64,000 nucleotides of DNA, taken from positions 2,098,176 through 2,162,175 of the forward strand of contig NZ_JAKVPE010000001.1 of the NCBI RefSeq assembly GCF_022482365.1, written 5' to 3'. Numbering within the stretch: the first letter of the stretch is position 1; each line of letters opens with the position of its first letter. This DNA is from Limosilactobacillus sp. Its GTDB lineage: Bacteria; Bacillota; Bacilli; Lactobacillales; Lactobacillaceae. The notes under the pieces were generated by a model. It was not told the origin of the DNA, did not search any database, and saw only the letters and a program-made list of their open reading frames with translations. This document shows positions 16,500 to 23,987 of the stretch, piece by piece. A program made the translations under genes and the position numbers.

Positions 16500-17778
16500 G
16501 GTAGATTATAGAATGAAGTTAGCCACCCAGTTGGTGGTAAATAAAAAACGCCATTCGGCGTGACATCAGGTATCATATTAAGTGAACCAAACCTATATGA
16601 AAGGATGTCCGTCAAATGACGCACTTAAATGATACCATGTCTACTATTTTATTGACTACTCATAAAAAGAATGCTCATCTTACTAAAGAAGAACGTGTGA
16701 TGATTGCGACTTTAAAGTCGCAAGGACTTTCCAATCGCGCAATTGGTCGCCAATTAGGAGTTAATCATCAAACAATTAATAACGAGCTCAACCGTGGTAC
16801 GGTCCGCCAACTTCGTCGTCAAAAATCTAATGGTAAGATTTACGAATATTCTTACTACATCTATAGTTATGAAGCTGGTCAGGCCACATATCTTGAACAT
16901 CACCGCCATTCTGGTCGTCGTCGCTTATATTATTCTTCAAAGCAATTTTTACGATTAGCTGATCAGCTAATGCTTGGTGAGTTTGACGACCACCATTACT
17001 CCCCACAAGCGGTTATTTATAAGGCTCGAGATTTAATGAATGATGGCACCCTGATCCCAAAGTCGGTTGTAACTTTATATCAATGGATTAATGAGGGTGT
17101 GCTTCGTACGTCCAATTTAGACCTCTTTGAAAAACCTAAACGTAAGCATCATCAAACTCATCCGCAAGCTAAAAGGTGCTTAGGGCCTAATATTGCTCAA
17201 CGACCTCAAACTGCGGACCAACGGTCCGAAATTGGCCATTGGGAACTGGATACAGTTCAGGGACAGAAAAACGGTAATGACAGTGTTGTACTAGTAATGA
17301 CTGATCGCCTTTCACGAGTTAATATCACGAGTAAAATTGCTGGTAAAACTGCGCATGCAGTAAATCAGTTCTTTATAAATTTGCGCCAGAAAATGGGCAC
17401 AGATGCTTACTATCGCATTTTTAAGACAATAACCTCTGACAACGGTTCAGAATTTAGTGAGTTAACACAAGTTCACGATCATGTTTTCTATGCTGATCCG
17501 TATTCCCCTTGGGAACGTGGATCCAATGAGATCAATAACCGGTTTCTCCGCAAGGAGATTACCAAAGGTGAAGCTATAAATAACTATAGTAGTGCTCAGA
17601 TCATAGCGACTAATGATTGGATGAATCACTATCCACGAGCTATGTTTAATGGACATTCGTCAATGGATATCTATCGTAAGGCCTTCTACCAAGAGATATC
17701 ACAGCTCCATCAACCAATAATCAATTGGTCAGTATTATTTATTTGAGTCCAGTGGCTAACTTATTCTTGAAATTTAGG
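16500..17778 (+). mobile_element. IS30-family insertion sequence, copy 1
   Basis: The 1279-bp element starts GGTAGATTATAG and ends AAATTTAGG, with imperfect terminal inverted repeats that share AAGTTAGCCAC at the same offset (16 bases in) on both ends. It is flanked by the 13-bp direct repeat TTTTTGTTTTTGC at 16487-16499 and 17779-17791. An apparently identical copy lies at 43997-45275. It carries one transposase gene and sits 66 bp behind the end of tmRNA. Confidence 0.93.
16616..17746 (+). CDS. IS30-family transposase, copy 1
   Basis: A 376-residue transposase with an N-terminal helix-turn-helix (LTKEERVMIATLKSQGLSN, then GRQLGVNHQTI) and a C-terminal DDE integrase core. The DDE residues are visible in GHWELDTV, TSDNGSEF and SPWERGSNE, the IS30 family pattern. 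The frame is intact, so it may be active. AAAGGATG precedes the ATG. The protein is identical to that of the second copy at 44113-45243. The gene is clearly more AT-rich than the core genes around it, consistent with acquisition. Confidence 0.95.
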   Translation: MTHLNDTMSTILLTTHKKNAHLTKEERVMIATLKSQGLSNRAIGRQLGVNHQTINNELNRGTVRQLRRQKSNGKIYEYSYYIYSYEAGQATYLEHHRHSGRRRLYYSSKQFLRLADQLMLGEFDDHHYSPQAVIYKARDLMNDGTLIPKSVVTLYQWINEGVLRTSNLDLFEKPKRKHHQTHPQAKRCLGPNIAQRPQTADQRSEIGHWELDTVQGQKNGNDSVVLVMTDRLSRVNITSKIAGKTAHAVNQFFINLRQKMGTDAYYRIFKTITSDNGSEFSELTQVHDHVFYADPYSPWERGSNEINNRFLRKEITKGEAINNYSSAQIIATNDWMNHYPRAMFNGHSSMDIYRKAFYQEISQLHQPIINWSVLFI

Positions 17779-17843
17779 TTTTTGTTTTTGCAACAAATTG
17801 TACCAAATTAAACAAAAAGACAACCAACGTAATAGTCGGCTGT

Positions 17844-18026
17844 CTAGTTGCTTAATTCATGTTGTCGTTGCCTGATACAGTCCAATAGCATTGTTAGATC
17901 GTCTTCTGTGGCGTCTTTTAAAATAAAGTTCTTAGCTACTGATTTACGGTTGATGTATTGAGTACGGGCCTTGTTTTTTCGGCGGTATTTGTTAATTGCC
18001 CGGTGTTGGGCTTCAGTCATTGCCAT
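17844..18026 (-). CDS. Small basic protein of phage/plasmid type, 60 residues
   Basis: I do not recognise a named family. The protein starts MAMTEAQHRAINKYRRKNKART and ends DLTMLLDCIRQRQHELSN. This layout resembles the short ribbon-helix-helix-like proteins common on lactobacillus plasmids and prophages, which start MTEAQ...A..KY; that comparison is from memory and weak. The ATG at 18026 follows AAAGGAAG at a seven-base spacing; the in-frame ATG further up precedes this site. It starts four bases after the stop of the 58-residue gene at 18031, so the two are likely cotranscribed. It is AT-rich compared with the core. Confidence 0.6.
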   Translation of the reverse strand: MAMTEAQHRAINKYRRKNKARTQYINRKSVAKNFILKDATEDDLTMLLDCIRQRQHELSN

Positions 18027-18030
18027 GTTG

Positions 18031-18207
18031 CTACTTCCTTTCAATTTTGAATTCTATTAGCTTGCGGCGTTTGTTCTTAGGAGTGTGTCGCCACTCATTG
18101 AATTTATGAACGTCTTGCTTAATTATCCCCATAACTTCACGGGGATTGTAAACATCTAATGCAATAGTAACGTGCTTATTTTTTGACTGGTATTTGAAAC
18201 GCCTCAT
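18031..18207 (-). CDS. Small basic protein of unknown function, 58 residues
   Basis: The protein MRRFKYQSKNKHVTIALDVY... is rich in Lys and Arg (the C terminus NKRRKLIEFKIERK is very basic) and has no membrane segment, so nucleic-acid binding is possible but unproven. GAGG eight bases before the ATG at 18207 supports this start over an upstream in-frame ATG. It is directly followed by the 60-residue gene, giving a two-gene unit downstream of the terminator of the 33-residue peptide gene. It may be a remnant of an element integrated next to tmRNA. Confidence 0.55.
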   Translation of the reverse strand: MRRFKYQSKNKHVTIALDVYNPREVMGIIKQDVHKFNEWRHTPKNKRRKLIEFKIERK

Positions 18208-18249
18208 ATTCTCAACCTCGTTTTTAAATGCTATAATATACATATAAAA

Positions 18250-18292
18250 AGCCCCAAAGGTTGTTGACTTTGGCGAGTCAACCTTTGGGTGG
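18250..18292 (-). terminator. Strong terminator of the 33-residue peptide gene
   Basis: On the minus strand CCCAAAGGTTGACT pairs with AGTCAACAACCTTTGGGG (three-base bulge) around CGCCAA, followed by CTTTTTAT. It lies 12-50 bp after the peptide stop codon. Confidence 0.8.
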
Positions 18293-18303
18293 TGGGTTAA
18301 CCA

Positions 18304-18405
18304 CTAATCAAAAATAACTACTAGCTTAAAGCGTAAGGGCACCAAGCTAAACTCAACCGAGTATGCTTTGACCGAACGCTTTTTGTTTTCGCCCTTTCCG
18401 TTCAT
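18304..18405 (-). CDS. 33-residue cationic peptide gene
   Basis: A very short gene with all signals of expression. A near-consensus promoter lies at 18439-18468, the ribosome site AAGGGGGTGG is five bases before the ATG, and a strong terminator follows the stop. The peptide begins MNGKGENKKRSVKAYSVEF and ends SLVPLRFKLVVIFD: a basic N-terminal half followed by a hydrophobic C-terminal half. It has no double-glycine leader and no cysteine. It could be a membrane-active peptide, a toxin, a leader peptide or a small regulator; the sequence does not decide. It lies in the low-GC block between the tmRNA-linked IS and the alcohol dehydrogenase. Confidence 0.6.
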   Translation of the reverse strand: MNGKGENKKRSVKAYSVEFSLVPLRFKLVVIFD

Positions 18406-18438
18406 GGTAACCACCCCCTTTCCTTAGGGGCTACCTAT

Positions 18439-18468
18439 ATTATATACATATGTAGGGGACGAAAACAA
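18439..18468 (-). promoter_or_regulatory. Promoter of the 33-residue peptide gene
   Basis: On the minus strand TTGTTT (18463-18468) is separated by 18 bp from TATAAT (18439-18444), with the ribosome site about 20 bp downstream. Confidence 0.6.
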
Positions 18469-18506
18469 TATTAATTTTGATCAGTATTAAGTTATTGAGA
18501 CAAAAT

Positions 18507-18543
18507 TAGAAGGGGATGGACGTCAGTTAGTTCATCCTTTTTT
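18507..18543. terminator. Hairpin with T run in the tmRNA-adh interval
   Basis: GGATGGAC pairs with GTTCATCC around GTCAGTTA, followed by TTTTTTAG. No plus-strand gene lies just upstream, so it may be a remnant. Confidence 0.45.
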
Positions 18544-18601
18544 AGTGTCTGCCAATCTATCTATGCTATTGCAGCAATTAGGCTAGATTTTATTTTGATA
18601 C

Positions 18602-18641
18602 AAAAAAGGAGCCATGCCCAATCGCACGGCTCCTTTTTAGG
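18602..18641. terminator. Terminator of the alcohol dehydrogenase gene
   Basis: AAAAAGGAGCC pairs with GGCTCCTTTTT around ATGCCCAATCGCAC. It ends the minus-strand adh transcript and can also work in the other direction. Confidence 0.85.
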
Positions 18642-18658
18642 TAAATTGCATTTAATTT

Positions 18659-19702
18659 CTAGTCGGCAACGACCACGTAGGACTTGATGACCTGACGCTC
18701 GTCCATGCCCTTGTAGGCGGCGTCGATGTCGTCCAAGCTAAAGCTCTTGGTGAAGACCTTGCCAGGATTGATTTCACCGTCCAGGACGGCCTTGAGCAGG
18801 ACTTCCTTGTCGTAGGTGGTGACGGATGCGGGACCACCGGCAACAATCGTGTTCTTGTAGAATGGGGTGGTCATGTCCTGCTTTGGCGTGTGCGGCAGGC
18901 CAACCCGGCCCACGATGGCACCCGGCCGACCAACCTTCATGGCGGTGTCGGTCGACTGCTCCGTCCCGACACATTCCAGGACGGCGTCGGCACCGTCGCC
19001 GTTGGTCAGCTCCATGATCTGTTTGACGGCCTCGTCACCACGTTCGGCAACGTTGTCGGTGGCACCGAATTCCTTGGCCAGGGCCTGGCGATCGGCGTGC
19101 CGACTGGTGGAAATGATCTTCTTGGCGCCCCGCAGCTTGGCGGCAATGATGGCACAGAGACCAACGGCACCGTCACCCATGACGACGACCGTGTCGCCCG
19201 CGCCGACGTTGGCAACCCGGGCGGCGTGGTAACCAGTGGCCATGACGTCGGCCAGCGTCAGCAGGGACTTGAGCATCCCTTCACTGTAGTCGCTTGGCTG
19301 GCCAGGAATCTTGACCAGGGCCCACTGACCATGCTGGAAACGAATATATTCGGCCTGAACGCCGTTGCTGAAATTGTCACTGTGACTCAGGCAGGAACCG
19401 TCAAAGCCGGCCCGGCAGGCGGAACAGTGGCCGCAACCGTGGGTGAATGGGGCAATTACGAAGTCACCCGGCTTGACCGTGGTGATGTCTGATCCGACCT
19501 CTTCGACAATCCCGATGGCCTCGTGACCGGAGTTTTCCTCATTCGGCTCCAGCGGATTGATTCCCCGGAAGTTCCAGAGATCGGAACCGCAGACGCAGGT
19601 CCGAACGACCTTGATAATGACGTCATCTGGGGCTTGGACAGTTGGCTTGTCAATGTCGACCAGCTTCATCTCGCCCTTCTTGGCAAATACAGCAGATTTC
19701 AT
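18659..19702 (-). CDS. Zinc-dependent medium-chain alcohol dehydrogenase
   Basis: An NAD(P)-dependent dehydrogenase of the GroES/Rossmann type. The catalytic zinc ligands are Cys38 (CGSD) and His60-Glu61 (GHE). The structural zinc site is Cys90, Cys93, Cys96 and Cys104. The cofactor fold GDGAVGLCAI lies near residues 177-186. The 347-residue length and the CRAGFDGSC variant place it with zinc-binding dehydrogenases of the IMP/Tdh-like group; the substrate is not clear and need not be ethanol. AAAGGGG is eight bases before the ATG. It is transcribed alone, with a promoter at 19732-19761. Confidence 0.9.
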   Translation of the reverse strand: MKSAVFAKKGEMKLVDIDKPTVQAPDDVIIKVVRTCVCGSDLWNFRGINPLEPNEENSGHEAIGIVEEVGSDITTVKPGDFVIAPFTHGCGHCSACRAGFDGSCLSHSDNFSNGVQAEYIRFQHGQWALVKIPGQPSDYSEGMLKSLLTLADVMATGYHAARVANVGAGDTVVVMGDGAVGLCAIIAAKLRGAKKIISTSRHADRQALAKEFGATDNVAERGDEAVKQIMELTNGDGADAVLECVGTEQSTDTAMKVGRPGAIVGRVGLPHTPKQDMTTPFYKNTIVAGGPASVTTYDKEVLLKAVLDGEINPGKVFTKSFSLDDIDAAYKGMDERQVIKSYVVVAD

Positions 19703-19731
19703 AAAAAGGTCCCCTTTCTGTAATCACTTTC

Positions 19732-19761
19732 ATTATAGCCGATTGCTCCACAGAGTTGTAA
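19732..19761 (-). promoter_or_regulatory. Promoter of the alcohol dehydrogenase gene
   Basis: On the minus strand TTACAA (19756-19761), an 18-bp spacer and TATAAT (19732-19737) precede the gene by about 30 bp. Confidence 0.55.
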
Positions 19762-19911
19762 TGCTTAAACCTAATACCTAGCCATGCACGCGCTGGATGA
19801 TGTCAAATGTGAAAGAATGATGACTTCTTATTCGCAAGGTGCGCGCTGGTGCTTCGGGAATGTTAAACTAAAGAAAATGCGCAATTTTTTAAAGTTAGGA
19901 AGTGCGATCAC

Positions 19912-20625
<714 letters not shown>

Positions 20626-20635
20626 GACCTGAGTC

Positions 20636-22123
20636 ATGAAATTAATGTATCGTTTGATGCTGACCTTTTTTACGATCATCATTGTCTTGCTCGCAATCCT
20701 CAGCATCTCATTTGTTCAGGTAACCAACAATACGCTCTACCACAATACGTGGAACCAAATGAAAAACTACGCCGACAGCCTGGTTCAGGACTCGATCCGC
20801 TACGATCCGGTCAACAAGCAGTTTATCGGCTTTGCCACCCGGTCGCTCCAGACCAATGCCAATCTTTTGACGCGGCAGAACGTCCACTTTGCCATGTATG
20901 ACGCTACCCAACAGCGGATTTACGCCAGCAACGGTTTTACCCCGACCATCACCAAGGCGCAGTGGCGCAAGTTAAAAGATGGCAAAATCATTTGTACCCG
21001 GGAGACCATGGCCAAGATTAGTCACCGGGTTGCCGATACATCCAAGCCCCAGATTACCGAGGTCCTGAAGCCCTACTTCTATCATGGCAAGCTGGTGGCA
21101 GTGGTTTCGATCGCCACCTTCATTTCGACGATTAGGGAGAACATGCGCCAGATCATCCTTAACCTATTGGTGGCCTTCGTGATCGCTGCCCTGCTCACCC
21201 TGGTGGTCAGCTACTTCTTGGCCCGGTCGATCACCAGGCGAATTGAACGCCTGCGGGCCGCCACTCACGAGGTCGCCAAGGGCAACTACGACGTTCAGGT
21301 GGCTACGACCGGGAAGGACGAGGTGTCCGACCTGGCGCAAAGCTTTAACACGATGACCCGGTCGCTGAACGCCTCGCAAAAGGAGATTCGCCACCAGGAG
21401 GAACGGCGGCGGCAGTTCATGGCCGACGCGGCTCACGAGATGCGGACGCCGCTGACGACCATCAACGGAATCCTCGAGGGCCTGGAATATGACGTGATCC
21501 CGGAAGAGGACAAGAAACACAGCATTCAGCTGATGCAAAACGAAACCAAGCGCCTGATCCGCCTGGTCAACGATAACCTGGACTACGAGAAGATCCGGAC
21601 CAATCAAATCTCGATGGAGCGGAAGGTATTCGATGCCGCGGCCGTCCTGACCAACCTCAAGGAGCAGCTGGAGAAGAAGGCTACGGCCCAGGGCGACCAG
21701 CTGTCGTTGGACGTGCCGAGTGATCTCCGGGTTTACGCCGACTACGACCGCTTCGTCCAGATCATGTTTAACATCATCCAGAATGCCATCCAGTTTACCC
21801 AGAACGGGACGATTAAGATTAGCGGCCGACTGGAGGAGACGGGCAGTCGCTTTGTAGTCGCCGATAACGGAATTGGGATGACCAAGGACCAGCTCGCCAA
21901 CATCTGGGAGCGCTACTACAAGGCCGACCGGTCCCGGATGAACACTAAGTACGGTGAATCCGGCCTCGGCCTGGCGATTGTCCACCAGCTGGTCCACCTG
22001 CATGGTGGCAAGATCGACGTGCAGAGCACCCAGGGAAAGGGAACCACCTTTACCATCTTCTTCCCGGACCGTGACCATGCACCGCACGGAGGCAGTGCTC
22101 AACAACCACAGTCCAAAAAATAA
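20636..22123 (+). CDS. Sensor histidine kinase (HAMP, HisKA, HATPase)
   Basis: A 495-residue membrane kinase partnered with the preceding regulator. A first transmembrane helix (about residues 5-27) and a second (about 165-195) flank an extracellular sensor domain of about 140 residues, which looks like a single Cache/PAS-type sensor. HAMP follows at about 197-248, then the HisKA phosphoacceptor His267 in DAAHEMRTPLTT. The ATP-binding domain shows the N box NIIQNAIQFT, G1 DNGIGM, F box IWERYYK and G2 SGLGLAI. The gene is complete. There is no obvious target operon next to it apart from the GRP transporter downstream, which has its own promoter region. Confidence 0.95.
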   Translation: MKLMYRLMLTFFTIIIVLLAILSISFVQVTNNTLYHNTWNQMKNYADSLVQDSIRYDPVNKQFIGFATRSLQTNANLLTRQNVHFAMYDATQQRIYASNGFTPTITKAQWRKLKDGKIICTRETMAKISHRVADTSKPQITEVLKPYFYHGKLVAVVSIATFISTIRENMRQIILNLLVAFVIAALLTLVVSYFLARSITRRIERLRAATHEVAKGNYDVQVATTGKDEVSDLAQSFNTMTRSLNASQKEIRHQEERRRQFMADAAHEMRTPLTTINGILEGLEYDVIPEEDKKHSIQLMQNETKRLIRLVNDNLDYEKIRTNQISMERKVFDAAAVLTNLKEQLEKKATAQGDQLSLDVPSDLRVYADYDRFVQIMFNIIQNAIQFTQNGTIKISGRLEETGSRFVVADNGIGMTKDQLANIWERYYKADRSRMNTKYGESGLGLAIVHQLVHLHGGKIDVQSTQGKGTTFTIFFPDRDHAPHGGSAQQPQSKK

Positions 22124-22182
22124 AGAAGCCCAAAACCGCTATTTTTAAGTAACCAGAATACATTGCTCAATTATTAACGAAT

Positions 22183-22208
22183 GGAAAGCGCTTGCGTAAA
22201 CGTTTGCA
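22183..22208 (+). promoter_or_regulatory. Two overlapping cre-like boxes before the sugar transporter gene
   Basis: GGAAAGCGCTTGCG (22183-22196) and CGTAAACGTTTGCA (22195-22208) each match the CcpA box at 11-12 of 14 positions and overlap by two bases. This suggests strong catabolite repression of the transporter. Confidence 0.6.
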
Positions 22209-22259
22209 TTGTGCTAAATTATTTTCTTGTAGTATTGATTGATAGGAGAGAATTGTATT

Positions 22260-23120
22260 ATGGTTTATTTACTTGCGCTGGTCCCTGCCCTTGGCTGGGG
22301 GATCATGCCGCTGATCACCGGTAAGATCGGTGGTTCAACGATTAATCAGATGTTTGGAATCGGTGCCGGTGCCTCGATCGTAGGGATCGTTGCCTTCCTG
22401 GTCGGTCACCCGAGTGTCAGCACGACTGGCTTCTGGTTCTCGGTCCTTTGTGGGGCCCTGTGGACGATCGGTCAGATCGGACAGTTCGTGTCCTTCAAGC
22501 GGATGGGGGTTTCAAACACCATTCCACTGTCCACTGTTTTCCAGCTGGTTGGTAACTCCCTGATCGGGGTCATCATCTTCGGCGAATGGCGTGGTGCCCG
22601 GGCCCTGACGATTGGGTTCATCGCTCTGCTGGTCGTGATCATTGGTGCGCTGATGACCTCCGTTTCCGACGGCAAGAGCGGTAAGAAGGTGACGATGCAG
22701 AACTTCCTCTTCCTGCTGGTCACGACGATTGGTTACTGGGTCTACTCGGCCTTTCCAAAGATGCCGGTTGTCAGCCATGAGGACGCACTCGGGGTCTTCC
22801 TCCCAGAAATGCTGGGGATCCTGCTGGGTTCTGTGATCTACACGATCGCTTCCGGCCACGCCTACGCCTTCAAGCAGAAGGAGCAGTACTTAAACATCTT
22901 CGGTGGTCTGTCATGGGGGATCGCGGCCCTGGCCTACATCTTCGCCGGTCGGGCCCTTGGTGTTACCGTGGCCTTCGTCTTCACCCAGATGAACGTCATC
23001 ATCGCGACGCTCGGGGGTGTCCTCGTCCTGCACGAACAAAAGACGGCACGCGAGATGGGCTTCACCATTGGTGGAATCATCCTGATTGTGCTCGGTAGTA
23101 TTGGAACCATTTTTGCCTAG
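22260..23120 (+). CDS. GRP-family sugar permease (RbsU/GlcU type)
   Basis: A 286-residue permease with ten predicted transmembrane helices, of the glucose/ribose porter family of the drug/metabolite superfamily. Characteristic blocks are LVPALGWGIMPLI at the start, GALWTIGQIGQF, and SWGIAALAYIFAGRALGVTVAFVFTQMN. Members carry ribose (RbsU) or glucose (GlcU) by proton symport. Ribose is a reasonable guess because a ribokinase gene elsewhere in the window lacks its own transporter, but this is inference. TAGGAG lies before the ATG at 22260; the TTG start upstream is not needed. Overlapping cre boxes imply CcpA control. Confidence 0.88.
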   Translation: MVYLLALVPALGWGIMPLITGKIGGSTINQMFGIGAGASIVGIVAFLVGHPSVSTTGFWFSVLCGALWTIGQIGQFVSFKRMGVSNTIPLSTVFQLVGNSLIGVIIFGEWRGARALTIGFIALLVVIIGALMTSVSDGKSGKKVTMQNFLFLLVTTIGYWVYSAFPKMPVVSHEDALGVFLPEMLGILLGSVIYTIASGHAYAFKQKEQYLNIFGGLSWGIAALAYIFAGRALGVTVAFVFTQMNVIIATLGGVLVLHEQKTAREMGFTIGGIILIVLGSIGTIFA

Positions 23121-23144
23121 AGTTGAATATTAAAGTGACCGTTT

Positions 23145-23178
23145 GGGGCCCAGCATTCAATCGCGAATGCTGGGCCCC
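23145..23178. repeat. Perfect 14-bp GC-rich hairpin without a T run
   Basis: The 14 bases GGGGCCCAGCATTC (23145-23158) and their exact complement (23165-23178) flank the six-base loop AATCGC. No run of T follows on either strand. It may still stop or stabilise the transporter transcript. Confidence 0.7.
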
Positions 23179-23226
23179 AGCAATGTTATACTTGATTTAC
23201 TAATAATAGGGGAACTTGCAAGAGTA

Positions 23227-23937
23227 ATGAAAATTTGTCCAAAGTGCAATACGAAAAACGATGATGGCAACATTTTTTGCCAAAACTGTGGGGCCAAGCT
23301 GCCGGGGACGCTGGCACTGGTCTGCCCGCAGTGCGGCAAGGTCTGTGCGCTGGGGACCAAGGAGTGTCCGGTCTGCCACACCAAGCTGAATGGACAGCCG
23401 CATCAAGTAGTACTGGAAATTGCGCCGCGGAAGACCAATCAGCGGCTGACGATGCTTTTAAACGTTTTAATTATCATCATTTTCTTAATTTTCGCGGTCT
23501 ATTGTGCTCAGCAAACCCAGCTTTCAAGTCACTATATTGGAGCGAAGGTAGTCTGCTACGATCAGAATCACCGCTACCGGTTCACCGAATACTTTGTGGT
23601 GAATGAGCACGTTGACCCTAAGGACGACGAATTTCAGGCGGCCTACGTTGGCTGCAACAAGACCGGGGCGGCGAAGCTTAAGAATATTGAGATTGGTCAC
23701 ATTGACAAGCTCTATCGGACGCATCGTCACTACCTCATCAAGGCGGGATACAGAAATACCGTCTTTACCGGTCCCAAAAAAATCAGCATTCAGATACAGC
23801 TGAAGAAGAAGAATGCCGCGATGACCGACAGCTTCGGTCCTGATGCTAAAATTCACCCTGCTGAATTTACCGGGCCGGGCAAGACGATGCAGAAGGGTTA
23901 CGCCAAGATCATCTCAATTGGAACCAATACGGACTAA
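23227..23937 (+). CDS. Zinc-ribbon membrane protein of unknown function
   Basis: The 236-residue protein has two N-terminal zinc ribbons (CPKC...CQNC near residues 4-23 and CPQC...CPVC near 39-58), one transmembrane helix at about residues 76-96 (LLNVLIIIIFLIFAVYCA) and an extracellular domain of about 140 residues with no recognised motif. Such zinc-ribbon plus single-helix proteins are common in lactobacilli and are often called TcaA-like or zinc-ribbon domain proteins. The function is not established. The ATG at 23227 begins the canonical MKICPKC; a GGGGA lies about 13 bases upstream. It ends at a strong terminator convergent with the AgrC-like kinase. Confidence 0.8.
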   Translation: MKICPKCNTKNDDGNIFCQNCGAKLPGTLALVCPQCGKVCALGTKECPVCHTKLNGQPHQVVLEIAPRKTNQRLTMLLNVLIIIIFLIFAVYCAQQTQLSSHYIGAKVVCYDQNHRYRFTEYFVVNEHVDPKDDEFQAAYVGCNKTGAAKLKNIEIGHIDKLYRTHRHYLIKAGYRNTVFTGPKKISIQIQLKKKNAAMTDSFGPDAKIHPAEFTGPGKTMQKGYAKIISIGTNTD

Positions 23938-23942
23938 TAAAG

Positions 23943-23987
23943 AAGCCGAGAAGGCGGGAAATCTCCCGCGCTTCTCGGCTTTTTTTC
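23943..23987. terminator. Terminator between the zinc-ribbon gene and the AgrC-like kinase
   Basis: AGCCGAGAAGGCGGGA pairs with TCCCGCGCTTCTCGGCT around AATC, followed by TTTTTTT. It probably serves the plus-strand gene mainly. Confidence 0.9.

Noticed and set aside
16063-18660. An integrated element with att repeats at the tmRNA 3' end
   Set aside because: I looked for a second copy of the tmRNA end (CCCGTCGTCTCCA) downstream and found none, and there is no integrase gene.
18890-19492. 200-codon open frame opposite the alcohol dehydrogenase gene
   Set aside because: High GC at third positions makes long antisense frames common here; the dehydrogenase frame has all family motifs.
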